Notes: generated by a model not told the origin, from the sequence alone. DNA of 64,000 nt from Chrysopilus asiliformis (GCA_964034945.1 OZ035960.1:83824148-83888147); one strand, 5' to 3'; positions 36,099-48,211 are shown, counted from the first letter of the stretch. Numbers and translations: made by a program.

Positions 36099-37440
36099 CA
36101 CGGAGAAAAATGTTGTTTCTTAATTTAACTGGCTCAAAATTTTCAGTTACTATTATTTAGTAACATTTTTCTTGAATACACTATCGGATTTTATGGATCA
36201 CACCACCTGTTACTTAAATCAAGAAACTTGAGATTTTTCCCAAAACCATATTTCTCTGTGTCAACATCATCTCGTTCCGTTACTGAAATCATGCCACTTT
36301 TGTCTTGAATTTAGTAACATTTTCCATTAAATCATCAACATTTTCGATCCGGTATTTAGTAACATTTTTCTTGAATTAAGAAACATTTTTGCACCGTGAA
36401 ATTTTCGGTTACTAGAATTAAGAAACATGTTTCTTAATTTCAGCTGCTTTATAAAAATCGGTTACTAAAATTAAGAAACATGTTTCTTAAATTGAGCTGA
36501 TTTTAAAAAATCGGTTACTTAAATTAAGAAACATGTTTCTTAATTCCCACCGCTCGTTAAAAATTGGTTACTAGAATCAAGAAAATATTTTCTAAATATT
36601 TTTCTTCTTTTATAATTCGCATATAAACAGCAAAATAGACATATAAAAGAAAAAATAATCGAACTGCGATTAACTAACATTTAAATATTACTTAATTTTT
36701 TTGGCCATAAACCGTGCAATATCGGCTTTGATGTTTTTGAGAGAAATCCTCGAACCGATACTTCGATTTTTTAAAAGATATGTAATAATGAAAATTCATT
36801 TGAATTGAAAAAAACCGTGACATCAGAATTTAAAGTCAAAATGGAATTTAAAAAACCCTCATTGGAGATATATCGTCGATAAAGCATGTGAAATTAAGAA
36901 ACATGTTTCTTGATTTCATTACCCGATTTTTAAAGAGCGATCGAAATTAAGAAACATGTTTTTCAATTTAAGTAACCGATTTTGAAAAAGCAGCTGAAAT
37001 TAAGAAACATATTTCTTGATTTCAGTAACCAATTTTTAAAGAGCGGTCGAAATTAAGAAACATCATTGATTATATACACATAGATATGGAAAGATTTTAA
37101 AAAAATCTTTTCGACTGTTCCCGCAGTGGCGCTAGCATCAAGAGCTTTGTCTAAGCATGCACAAGATCATTTGCAAGAGGCAAAGGGCATTCTCATCAAT
37201 GCTCACACAAGTAAACAAGTTTTAAGCTCTGCAAGTGTAGGTCAGCAAACTCGCTTGCGATGGGAGTTGAATGGACAGGGACGAAGGGAGCGTGATTTAT
37301 GCCATCTGATTTAAACCTTTGATGGAATAGTTTGTTTTTCAGCTGAATTTTTAAAAAGTATTTGTTGGATTTTTTTAAATTTAGACTTTAGTCATTGATT
37401 AATTGGATTACGATTTTGATTTTGACATTTAATTAAGATA

Positions 37441-38281
37441 CAGTAATCCCCCGCTTTACGGACGGGATGCGTTCTACGGAAACTGTCCGTATATCGAAAA
37501 TCCGTAAAACGAAACCTATTTTAGTATGAGATTGTACTGGGAATAAATAAATGTGTTCTAATCAATAGAAATGTCCGTAAAAAGAAACCTATTTTAGTAT
37601 AAGATCGTATTAAAAATAGATAGATGCGTACCAAAAAAATCCGTAATACGAAACAGATTAGTATAATATATTAAAATAATTATTTAACCACTAGAATAAT
37701 GAGAAAACTATATAATTATAGAAAAAAAATATTTATACTACTTGAAATGGAGCATAAATCAATTGAATATGTTAAAACCAACAAAATATTATGGGACAAA
37801 TCATGCCGCGGACAAAAAAACGTAGCTGTTCCTACGTAGGTTTCTGCTAGTTTCGTCAGAATTCAAATTTCATTGTGGGACAGAAAGCAGATTCTGCTTC
37901 TGCTGCTGCTTCTGCTTCTGCCTCTGCTGCTGCCTCTGCCCAATTGGAGTTCTCGCTTAAGAATAGCAAATAGATTTTTTAAAAATACACCGCACTGCAG
38001 TTTTTTATTACCTTTTTTGCAGTTTTTTGTGTATACACTGCAGTTTTTTGTGTATACACAAAATGTGTCAGAAATTTCGGAGAAATTAAGTATGTACATT
38101 TACAATAAATACAACATAATTATGGAGGACTTTTTCTTGATTTTTTTGATTAAAAAAAAAAATTTTTTTTGTCCGTAATAGCGAATTTTTTTTATCCGTA
38201 TAGCGAATTTGTTCCTATATTAGTCATGTCCGTAACTTCGAATTTCCGTAAAACGAGCGTCCGTATAGCGGGGGATTACTG
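37441..38281. mobile_element. pogo/Tigger-like MITE
   Basis: 841 bp, ends CAGTAATCCCCCGCTTTACG and complement CAGTAATCCCCCGCTATACG, with TA on both sides. This is the characteristic Tigger/pogo terminus. Subterminal copies of TCCGTAAAACGAAACC repeat on the left. A CTG/CTT trinucleotide tract lies at 37894-37940. No transposase frame. Confidence 0.88.
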
Positions 38282-38494
38282 TATTTTAAATCTTTATTAG
38301 AATTTTGTAGATTTGCGTTTAAATTTTTGACTCCGGCTACGTTTTTTGGACAACGATTTTTATTTCACGGTAATTGGTTTTCTTTAAAACCCAATATGGA
38401 ATCAGCTGTTCGTTCATATAAAAATTGCTGGAATGTTAGGAAACCCGGTTCTTTTTTTATCATTTTTCAAAATACTTGATGTTAGAAAAACCGT

Positions 38495-39405
38495 TTGGTT
38501 GAGTTGAAACACTGCGGGGATATAAATTTGGACATTTCATTTGAACAGAAGTTTGAAGAAAATTCAAAATTATGTTTTTTAGGTTATATTTGCCACTCAT
38601 TAAAACTAAAAATACAATGCCACAATTGCATAGCACATATGATAAATCAAAATCCTGATTTCCTCGAAAAATATTACTTAATAAAACTGAAAACGTATAA
38701 AACAAACAATTTGTCTGAGTTTGGGTCATTAACAATTCCTTCCTAATGACGTTTTCGACTGGCAGATTCAGGGCAGATTCAGAGCACGCTCTACCCCAGT
38801 TTAGAGCAAGGTATTTCGAGCAGATCTCGAGTAGATTTCAAACACCTCTGCTTGGGAGTCGAGCATTTCTCAAAGAACAAGAAGAAGCATAAAACAAATT
38901 AAAATTAATTTTGATATATTCCCCTTAAGTTGACACTGCACTAATATATTTCTGACCAAATGAAATTCTTCTTCACTAGATGAAGAAGAATCCAAGAAAT
39001 CAAAATCATAAATATCTTCCATTTACGATTCCACACGATTTTGTTAGCCTTAACCTCAAAAGAGCAACTCAAATCTGACTACATTAGGCAGATCACAAAA
39101 TTGCTCGAAAAATGCTCTTTTAGTGCTCGCATACGGAGTACTTGCGTCACTCGAACACGTAACTCTTTTTCGAGCGATCAAAAAATCTCAGTCGAACACA
39201 AGATCTCAGAGTGAGCAAATTTAGAGCAACTTCAGAGCAAAAAGAGCATGCCAGTCGAAAACGCCATAAGTATTTGAAAATCAGCTAAATATTATATTTG
39301 ACGAATTTCAAAAAATATTTGAACTCGTAAAATCCAATACCAATATTTTGGACGCTCATATTTTTCCTCTTATTAACGAAAAAATTACACAATGGCCAGG
39401 TTGCA
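38495..39405 (+). pseudogene. Decayed transposase-like fragment of the inner element
   Basis: Plus-strand reading ELKHCGDINLDISFEQKFEE, NSKLCFLGYICHSLKLKIQC, HNCIAHMINQNPDFLEKYY, broken by the MITE at 38747-39266, then VFENQLNIIFDEFQKIFELV, KSNTNILDAHIFPLINEKIT, QWPGCND. The FLGYICHSLKLK...C..C pattern recalls the C-terminal region of THAP/P-type or hAT transposases (YIxGYxxxxL), but I cannot assign it firmly. A TAA falls at the insertion site. Confidence 0.45.
38747..39266. mobile_element. PIF/Harbinger-like MITE with TAA duplication
   Basis: 520 bp, ends TGACGTTTTCGACTGGCA and complement TGGCGTTTTCGACTGGCA, flanked by TAA (38744-38746, 39267-39269). The interior repeats GAGCA and GCTC words. 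Confidence 0.85.
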
Positions 39406-39484
39406 ACGATTAGTCATCTGTCGTAAAACGGATAACAATAATTTTACTCGGTGTTAAAAAAAAATAATAAAAAAAATTTTAAAA

Positions 39485-40560
39485 ATAAGCTTTTATTAAA
39501 AAAGAATGCACTAAAAAGAAAAAAATAATTTTCTGGACGCTGTGTATCACAAATATAAAAGCTTTTTAAAGCGAGATAAATTTTTATTTTATTGTTTTAT
39601 GCTTTATCTCGCTTTTTAAAAGCTTTTATATTTGTGATACACAGCGTCCAGAAAATTATTTTTTTCTTTTTAGTGCATTCTTTTTTAATAAAAGCTTTTT
39701 TTTAAATTTTTTTTTTTATTTTTTTTATTTTGTTCTTTTTAGTCTTCGAATATATATCCTTACATTTGAGATGTCCTTACAGGCTTTTTAACTTGAGAAT
39801 CGTATTCAGCGACCCCAAAAACCCCCAGAATAGATTTTTTCCGGAAAATTTGGAGAAAGGGATAATCACATTATCCTTACAGGACCTTGCGTTATCCTTA
39901 CAGACTTTTTAATGGCAGATTCGGATTTAGCGACCTCAAAAACCCCCAGAATAGATTTTTTTCCGGAAAATTTGGAGAAAAGGATAATCACGTTATCCTT
40001 ACAGGACCTTCCGTTATCCTTACAGACTTTTTAATGGCAGATTCGGATTCAGCGACCTCAAAAAACCCCCAGAATAGATTTTTTCCCGGAAAATTTGGAG
40101 AAAAGGATAATCACGTTATCCTTACAGGACCTTTCGTTATCCTTACAGACTTTTTAATGACAGATTCGGATTCAGCGACCCCAAAAACCCCCAGAATAGA
40201 TTTTTTTCCGGAAAATTTGGAGAAAAGGATAATCACGTTATCCTTACAGGACCTTCCGTTATCCTTACTGACTTTTTAATGACAGATTCGGATTCAGCGA
40301 CCCCAAAAACCCCCAGAATAGATTTTTTCCCGGAAAATTTGGAGAAAAGGATAATCACGTTATCCTTACAGGACCTTCCGTTATCCTTACAAGGACGAAG
40401 TAGTGAAAATATTGTATTGTCATCGGACTTATATAAGTGTGCAAAATTTCAAGTCAATCGGACAAGTGGAAGTGGGTCAAAATTGGGTTGCAAGATTTTA
40501 TCTGACAGACAAACAAACAGACAGACACGAAGGCAAGCTAAATAAAAGCTTTTAATAAAA
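39485..40560. repeat. Foldback-plus-tandem composite repeat, copy 2
   Basis: A nearly perfect inverted repeat of about 100-base arms (39488-39700; arms include GGACGCTGTGTATCACAAAT), then five units of a 122-bp tandem repeat (39770-40395), then the same tail as copy 1 (AAGTAGTGAAAATATTGTAT, a GACAAACAAACA tract, CGAAGGCAAGCTAAATAAAA). The A/T-rich word AAGCTTTTATTAAAA recurs at both ends and at the hairpin base. Confidence 0.8.
39770..40395. repeat. 122-bp tandem array
   Basis: Unit starts at 39789, 39911, 40033, 40156 and 40278 (122-123 bp). Each unit contains TTCAGCGACC(C/T)CAAAAAC, CCCCAGAATAGATTTTTT and GATAATCACGTTATCCTTAC. Long apparent frames here are artefacts of the repeat. Confidence 0.92.
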
Positions 40561-41821
40561 AAGGGTTTATATTTACTAGTGTAAAAACGAAGGATAAATC
40601 ATTGAGAAAGTCAATCGTCGAAGGTCGAGAAAAGTAAAAGGCTCATAAAAGAATCAAGTACTCCTGACTGCAATATCTAAATCTAAAACAGATACTAGAT
40701 TCTGCTTTTGAAAAATATATTTAAAATGATATTTTTTGTACGGCTTTTGTAGCAAATTGTTTCGATTCAACAGTTTTCACACAATTTTTTTAATCGCAAA
40801 ACATTTGAATTTTTAAAAATTCTTCTAAAACCACAAATTTTCATATTTTCAGAATGTAGAAATAGAAACTCACACATGAGCAAAGAGATCACAGAACCTG
40901 TACCAATTCGATGCATTAATTATGCCTGTGTGTGTACAGATTTTCATTCAGCCGCCCCTTTCGCACTGGCCCGAAAGCGCCTAAAAGCTCTTTTAACTAA
41001 GAAAATATCAACGAAATTCAGAAATCGTACACTCAGTGACATCTAGTGCGAAAGCATGTAGTTCAAGAGTCCATATCTATGTGTATATAATCAATGGAAA
41101 CATGTTTCTCAATTTAAGTAACCGATTTCTATAATCGGTTTAAAAAGAAGTAACATTTTCTCCATATAAGTAAACAAATGTTAATAGATTTAAGAAACAT
41201 GTGTATTAGGGCCATACGGTACCACATGTTTCTTAAATCTAGTAACGAGATTTAAGAAACATGTGTATTAGGACCATATGCTACCACATGTTTCATAAAT
41301 CTAGTAACATTTTTTCTCCGTGTAGGAAATGTGGTAAAATGTATCAAAAAGTTGCAAAAATGTCGTAATTTAATTTTCTACGTGTTACAAATGTCACAAT
41401 TCATATAATGTAGTAATTATGAACTACACCCGGGTGTAGTGACACTCGATCAATCCGTTGATGTTCTATTGAATTTTTTGTTTTACACCCCAGTGCACGG
41501 TTAGTTTTAGTTTTTCTATACACAGAGTGAAGATTAATAGATATAACAAAAATCAATCGGGTCACTTTTTCCTCCCTCTCTCATACAAATAAAATTAGAG
41601 TATTTAACTATTGGCCCCTCGCCTTCTTTCATATTTTTTCGACTGATGGGAAAACAGGTAAAAAAATGTTTTTTTTTAATTTTAGCTTGATAGCCTTTTA
41701 AAAATTTGTAAATTTTATCTCCAAAACGGCTCTAAGAATCTAAGATATGAATTCAAAACTTATTCTGGACAAAAAAAATTAAAATTCCTGTATCGTTTTT
41801 TTTCAATAAAAGTGTTGGAAC

Positions 41822-42421
41822 CAGTGTTCAAAACGCTCCCATTTGTAGTCTTTCGTTCTGCTCTCAAAGAGAGATTGAAATCAATAGAAAATAAAAATCA
41901 CTCTCTAGAGAACGAAATTCGGCATTTCAGAAAAACGCTCCCAAGAACGAGAACGAAATTATTGTTTGTACGTTCTTGCTCTTAGGATTTTTTATATTTG
42001 CATTTTGTTTTTACGTTCTTTGAGAACAGAACGTTAATGCTGGGAGCGAAATATCGTTCTCTCACTATTAAAATACATACTTATATGTGTGTGTGCATCA
42101 TACCAAAAAGCCATCGCTCGAGGCTTTCATTCATTTTTATGCGAGACCCACAAACCGGTTTGAACAAGGAGCGAAAACTTAAATAGAAATCATTTCGTTC
42201 TTAACTTGGGAGGGAGAACGAAAAATGTGCATAGCTCGTTCCGACTCCTAGCAACAGTACAGCGGAGCTGAAAATTTCTCTCTTTACAGAACGATTGCGT
42301 TTGAAAATCATTTTCGTTCTTGAGAACGGGAGTCGGAAAACGCAGCAAGCGTTCTTGTCGTTGGGAGCGAAACTTTTAAGAGCGAAAAGAACGATATAAC
42401 AAAATAAAGTTTTGAACACTG
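41822..42421. mobile_element. hAT-type MITE with 8-bp duplication
   Basis: 600 bp, ends CAGTGTTCAAAAC / GTTTTGAACACTG, flanked by identical GTTGGAAC (41814-41821, 42422-42429). The interior is full of GAACGA/TCGTTC words. No transposase. A related interior occurs at 12535-12725. Confidence 0.9.
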
Positions 42422-43152
42422 GTTGGAACTGCCTCTGATTACAAAATGTATAGTGGAATGGTGCTTAGTTCTTGTTTTTTGGCAATCGATTAGAAAATTT
42501 CTTAACATAAAGTATAAAAAAAGTTTTACACTTCGATTCCCTATATTTGACCTGAGTCTTCAAATCCAAAAACACTGTACCAAATAACTTCGAAACTACA
42601 TAACTGGAGCATTGGTTACGCAAAATCAGCAACAATATTTTAACAAACGTTTCTGTGCGAATAAATTAAACTTTAAAACACGGGTCGAAATTATTGATTA
42701 AAAAAACAAATAATTACTGTAAATACATACTATAATTCCTACGATATTCGTATTTTCAAAGTTTGATGAAAAAAGAGGATATTACGGCATAAAAAAATCG
42801 ACAAGATTTTTTCCACATTCTTTGTTAGCACATAATCAACACAAATCTGTCAGCCTTAGGGGTTCATTTTTTTGTGTTTTTTTTTTTTATCGCATTTTGC
42901 CGAACATAAAAAACTAAAAACACACATCAGTTCATTGACATTATTTTCGTTCATCAAGAAAAACATTTTCCGATGATTGATTAGATCTTAATTTTTCAGA
43001 ATAATGTTGATGTGGTACAAAAATAGATGGATCGTAATTTTCTTATACAAACTTATATATCAAAACAATGTAGTTACTGAGGTAATACTTTCTGGAAACA
43101 TTGAAAAGAACACGAGTATTTTCTTGTGCAGATTCTTATACAGAAATTATAA

Positions 43153-43787
43153 GCCCTTATTCTAGTATTACGACACGCCACAAGTCACAATCTGTTGTGA
43201 CCATCGATTATGATGTTTGCCTTGTAACTTTTGTAACAGAGCAGCCATTTGATGTTCTTGACCGTGGGTCAAAAGAAAAGTAACAAAAAATTCACTTCAG
43301 TATAATTTGAGAGTGGTGAATATGTTTGACAGGCGCTCTGTCATTATTTGTTTCAGTTTTTGGTTTTATTGATTTTTGAAGTGATTAAAATCTTGACAAA
43401 TCTGTGCAAATTATATTGAAAGAGTATGTGTACTACCGTGCGTGTTTAATCATAGAAAAAGTACAATGTTTTTCGAAACCTGAACATTTTCTACAAGAAA
43501 TTTTGTTTTATAACAAAAGAGTGTTCTTTGTTTGTCAAATGACCAGAAATCATCTCCAATGCACTCTAGGAACACCGCATTCAATTAAATAGCGTATGAA
43601 TTTTTTTTTTCTTGTTAGTTTTATCTTGTGATCTGCTCATAAGATGTCACAACTTTGACAATAATTGGGACTTGTCAAAATCGTGACTGAACGCTCAGAA
43701 TACCAAAAAATCACAACTTGTGATTCACCTCGCTCTTGTGACCGAGTTATGACTAGTCAACGGTCACTGACAGTCGCCAGAATAGCG
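43153..43787. mobile_element. TIR element, copy 2
   Basis: Left end GCCCTTATTCTAGTATTACG; right end, complement, GCGCTATTCTGGCGACTGTC. The left third matches 32986-33170. The right part contains repeated (T)GTGAC/GTCA(C) words. Frames within are short and unrecognised. Confidence 0.55.
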
Positions 43788-44099
43788 CTATTAGTTTTGA
43801 GTTATACATTCCGTTTTCCCTGGGAAAAATTGGCACTACGGTTTTTTTCGGGGACGCTGATCACGAATCCGGTGTTACAATTTCAAAATTCGAAATCGAA
43901 TTACCTGCCAGATAACCAAATATCATCTTCCCATTTTCTCCCGGAACAATTGATATTTGTGAGACTAATTCGAAACGGAAAGTCCTGTAGGGATAAGATT
44001 TCTCTCAAAAGTTTTTAAGTTCTTTCCGTTTTTTTTGATATTCTAAAACTTATGCAAAGAACTTTAGCCCGGTAACGACGAGTATGCAAGCTAGTGCTC

Positions 44100-44470
44100 T
44101 ATATGATCACAGACAAAATGTTTATTTAAAAAAATCCATTTGTATAGGATAGGGAGGAAAGGAGTGGTCCGATGAGACTTTGATGTATGGAACGGTTATG
44201 TAAAATCATATTCTAAACCGATTTAACATTAATAAATTTTTCAATACAACTCACTGTTTTCGAGAAAATAGAAAAAAAGTATTCAATTTGTATGGGGGAA
44301 GGGGAATGAGTGGTTGATGTATAGATAAGTTATGTAAAATCATATTCTAAATACATTTCATTTTTATAAATTTTTCGATACAGTTTTCGAGAAAATACGA
44401 AAAAAGTATTCCATCTGTATAGGAGAGCGGGAAAGCAGTGATCCGATTAGATTTTGATGTATGTATGAGT
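44100..44470. repeat. Degenerate tandem repeat with CGAGAAAA(T/A)A
   Basis: Three diverged units of about 115 bp, each with TTTTCGAGAAAATA, an AAAGTATTC(A/C)A(A/T)(T/C)TGTAT segment and GATGTAT. Related to the old repeats at 24-28 kb. Confidence 0.5.
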
Positions 44471-44533
44471 TTTGTAAACCCTGGTGTAGTTTGTTCATGC
44501 ATCCGACGATTGGTTCGCTGCACGGTAGATTAA

Positions 44534-45253
44534 GGGGCCTATTGCGGTTATCGATATCTATTCGATCGACCATCGTTGGCCGGAACGATCGAAAAACAAT
44601 TTGGTATTGCGTAAGGTTCATCGTTCAAGAAATCGCTATTGTGAATTTTTTAGTGTTTGACGTTTGGGAATTCACATTGTTGAAGTTATTTTAATGCTTA
44701 AAAATGACTTCAACGCAGAAAATACAATATTGAGCTCCCTTAAAACATAGAGGTGGATGACAATCGCGATATGAGCGAAATTACACCAGAAGACGGTTTT
44801 ACAAACCAACGTCAAGGCGAAAATATTAAACACCGAATGTTAGTTCTTTGAATTGACCAATATTTCAAATCTATGTGAATAAACAGTTTTTAAGTTCATT
44901 ATTTATTTAAATTATTTTTATACCACTTTGGTCTTATTTATCTTCATTTTTTCAACCAATTTTTTTATTGGATTTTTGATCGAGGTTTTGATCAAGATAT
45001 TCCTCATTAATAATTTCCTAATGTGTGCAAATACTTCCATTTTATTATTAGCCTCTATTTTTGATAAAAAAAAAAGTAATTGCAATACTTCACCGATCGG
45101 TAACTTGACATAAACTTCACCGAACGATCAAACAAATGTCATCGTTCCCAACTGAACGATTTTATCGTTCACGAACGATAAAATCGATGATCGCAATACC
45201 GATTTTTCGATTTGACATTTCAACGATCGATTGACGAAGCTCACAATAGGGGC
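44534..45253. mobile_element. PIF/Harbinger-like MITE with TAA duplication
   Basis: 720 bp, ends GGGGCCTATTG and complement GGCCCCTATTG, flanked by TAA at both sides (44531-44533, 45254-45256). Arms rich in ACGATCG/CGATCGA words that pair only in part. Confidence 0.75.
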
Positions 45254-45762
45254 CTAAATGTAATATACTTCTATATGATATAGTTTATAAAAATTCTGAT
45301 GACAATTGCTGGCGGAGGAAAAATTCGTGATAAAATAATTGCGATACTTCACAATTTTCACGGCTAAATGCTTATAGAGGATACTTGAAAGCATCTTTCT
45401 ATATTTGGAAGATTTGGTTATATCGTCATCCCAAAAATTTATATATCTAATATAAGAGCCAAATTCATCGACAAACATATTTAGTTTGAACACAAGAAAT
45501 GGCGTGTCGCTGGTGTTGCTTAGTAGTCCACCGTAAATATTCAGCACTTATTTTCTGTATTTATTAATATCAAAACACACTTACCTGAGTAAAGTTGACT
45601 GCGAGGAACAGTTAAAACATCGGAATACCATCCTAAACTTTATATTTAATAAATAAACAATATGTGGAAAGAATTGGAGTACTTAGCGCCACCAGCGCCA
45701 CGATATTTCTTGTTTTCGAACTACACGTTCACAAAGCCTACTACCAAAGATCATTGATATAT

Positions 45763-47440
45763 AAATACGTTCAAAATCTCACTGCCGGCAGCCTCAGTCC
45801 ACTTGATGCATACCATAAGCAGTTTAGTCTAACCGGGATATTATCCGCTGCCAAAATCTTTGCAATTTCTACCTTGTTTTTCAAAAATTCATAGCTTGCG
45901 ATCTGCTTATCGTAGATGCATGATACTTATTTAAAAATGAAAGGAAATTATCTGTACTTTTAACAAAAGATATTATGGAATGTGAAATTTCCACAAAATT
46001 TTCCACGGTGGAAGGAAAACCTGTTTACTAGTCACTCTTTTACATGATTTTTTTTGTAAGATGGTGATTAACCAATTTTTTTGTGTGAAGATATAAAAGT
46101 AGTAACGATAATGGCTTAATGATAACGGCGTTCGAAGCTTGGAAATAGCGGCTAAAACGGCTATAAAAAAGTTATTTGCAATGTGACTTCTTTAGTGTCT
46201 TAGAAAGAGTTGTTCGCCATTACTAAACGAACTTTTTTTGTTTAGACGGTAACCCGGAGTTTTTGTTTTTTTTTTAAACTATTTTTCGACGAAAATTGCT
46301 ATATCTGTTGAACCGATAGGAAAAGTATCATAGTATCTTTGGAAATAATTTTGCTTATAAAATGTTAGTGGGGGTCCCCAAACAACAAAACCGCCCGATC
46401 CTTATCAATCTACAGGAACTCAGCACTTTGAAACAGATCTCCTATCGTTCAATTTGTTTATCTTAACTCTTATGAAAGATTTTTATGTCTGACTAAAAAA
46501 ATGTATGAAAGATTTTTAGGTCTGACTAAAAAAAAAGTGTGAAAGATTTTTAGGTTTCACTAAACAGCTTTCGTACATAATCTTGCTTGCTTTTTCGAAA
46601 AATTTCAGCTGAATCTTGCAGTATTAAGGAGATAAGGATAAAAGTAAACCATATTTTTATTGAGAAGAACATCTAATAAATAATCTTCCTTGAGTATTTA
46701 ATATGCCTTTCGGGAATTATTTACGCAAGCAAAAAAAAAATATAGGTAACTTTTTCTTAGATACTTAACCACAAGTAACAACAAATTGGACATAGAATTG
46801 ACCCGCTGAAAAACTCCCCAACAAAACTCTTGTAAAATTTGTGAGATTGTTAAAAACTATGATCGTTCTAGATTTATATATACACTTTACACAATATTTA
46901 CACAAAAAAATGCTTAGTTACCATCTCACATAAGATTTCATGGTAAAGAATACCTAGGAAAAGGGAATTCCTTCGATTTTTTTGAAATTTTCTTCTGCCG
47001 TGAAAAATTTTGTGCGAAATTTCCATTCCATGTGAAAAGCTCAGATAATTTCCTTTCATTTTGGTAAAATAGATGCATTACGAAAAGCAGTTCGCGAGCT
47101 ATGAATTTTTGAAAAAAAAAAAATGGTTTCATGCAAAACTGAATCGATTAAAAATTTCCTCACAAATCTTCAAACGACCAGCAAGAATACAAAAAGGCAT
47201 TTGAATCTTCTCAGTGCATGAGCCATAGGCAAAACAAGGACGACAACGGATTTTTTCTGATTCAGCTTTGCCTCGTCGATTCAATGCCCCTTCTATCCAC
47301 CAACCGCTTCATCGCTTCATTCATTCGCCAGTGAATGGCAGAAATCGCATACAAAGGCTGATATGCCGGTTAAACTAAACTGCTTATCGTATATGCATCA
47401 AGTGGATGCGCTCGAAAGCAGTACAATGAAGTTTTGAATA
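45763..47440. mobile_element. Long-TIR (foldback-type) element
   Basis: Left arm 45763-46075 and right arm 46915-47440 are inverted copies: CCACTTGATGCATACCATAA / its near-complement at 47385-47405, AAAAATTCATAGCT(T/C)GCGA, and AATGAAAGGAAATTATCTG. The right arm carries about 200 extra bases (47130-47370). No transposase seen. Borders are approximate. Confidence 0.65.
46470..46565. repeat. Three-unit tandem repeat
   Basis: Units of about 36 bp, TATGAAAGATTTTTA(T/G)GTCT followed by GACTAAAAAAA, the third diverged. Confidence 0.8.
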
Positions 47441-47916
47441 TTTTTATATCATCTACTGTCTTTGCTACTACGCTGCCTATCTTTTCCTGTTCGCTTTGTT
47501 AGTGAATCTAACCTCATTTCCTATATATGTAGTAGTTTTAGATATATGGAAAAACCCAGACGTATTCTAGAATCAAAAGAAACATCCTTTTAATGACATC
47601 TCTTTAATCTTCCCATTCTCTTTCTAGTGCTGTTTTGTTTTTATCTTGACAGCTAACTATCGAAATATGTGTGTATGTTTGATATTCTAAGTTTGATATT
47701 CGCGTACAATGAAAAAACGCCATTACATGAAAGATGTTAATGATGCTAACCTTACCGATTATAGTACCTATATATAATCGATGCTAACATTTTACCTTTT
47801 CAAATTACTAGTCTATCAGAAACGCTTGCAGTAGCAACTTGCCACACGACAAGAGTTGTGTCGAATAAAATAAGAAGTACAGTAGAATCGTTAATTCAGT
47901 TTAGCTAGTAACTTAC

Positions 47917-48108
47917 TTGGCTTGGTCCTATGCGGTATGTCGATGGATCAATTTCATTCGTACTCAGAATTTGTTCGACAGTAACGTCCTTGGTTGATGA
48001 TACGACACCCAATAGGCCGAAACGGCGTACGAATTCTAATAAAGGAACTGTTTCTGGGAAGCCCAATCTATGCAGTCGAGCAGCTTCGAGAATTTGTGAA
48101 CCACGAAT
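47917..48108 (-). CDS. Mhcl: Myosin-18 exon: SH1 helix and converter
   Basis: 64 codons, phase 0 at both ends. IRGSQILEAARLHRLGFPET aligns with the QLRxNGVLEGIRICRxGFPNR of class II (SH1/SH2 region, with the reactive cysteines absent). The converter follows and ends STYRIGPSQ|GTAAGT. The next coding exon, VLFRSGILNQLEAKRDELLS, completes the canonical converter-to-lever-arm join but lies 33.8 kb away. This is the last motor exon before the giant intron, so the motor can be separated from the tail at a phase-0 boundary. Confidence 0.95.
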
Positions 48109-48211
48109 CTGAAAAATATTTCAGTTAGTCTTTGAGTTCTTTAAAATTCAATAAAATAATAGAAATTTTCATTGCACCTAAATTATAGAAGAATTATAAT
48201 CTCAAACCTAC

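Larger units (their letters stand above)
37064..41096. mobile_element. Inner 4.0-kb element with 27-bp perfect TIRs
   Basis: Starts CATTGATTATATACACATAG and ends with the exact complement, 27 bases in all (to ATATGGA). The 7-bp GAAACAT directly flanks both sides (37057-37063, 41097-41103). It interrupts the outer element. The interior carries decayed coding sequence (38495 onward) and three later insertions. A 7-bp duplication (8 with one mismatch) leaves hAT or P superfamily open. Confidence 0.85.
36099..41322. mobile_element. Outer TIR element (CACGGAGAAAAATG ends) split by a 4-kb insertion
   Basis: Ends CACGGAGAAAAATGTT and complement CACGGAGAAAAAATGTT, each bordered by TA (36097-36098, 41323-41324). 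Its own sequence, 36099-37063 plus 41097-41322, is about 1.2 kb and made largely of repeated TTAAGAAACATGTTTCTTAA palindromes and AGTAACCGATTTTT words. No transposase. TA duplication suggests the Tc1/mariner group. Confidence 0.78.

Noticed and set aside
39887..40545. Plus-strand frames of 130 and 88 codons with internal repeats
   Set aside because: They are translations of the 122-bp tandem array. The period is not a multiple of three and the frames shift between units.
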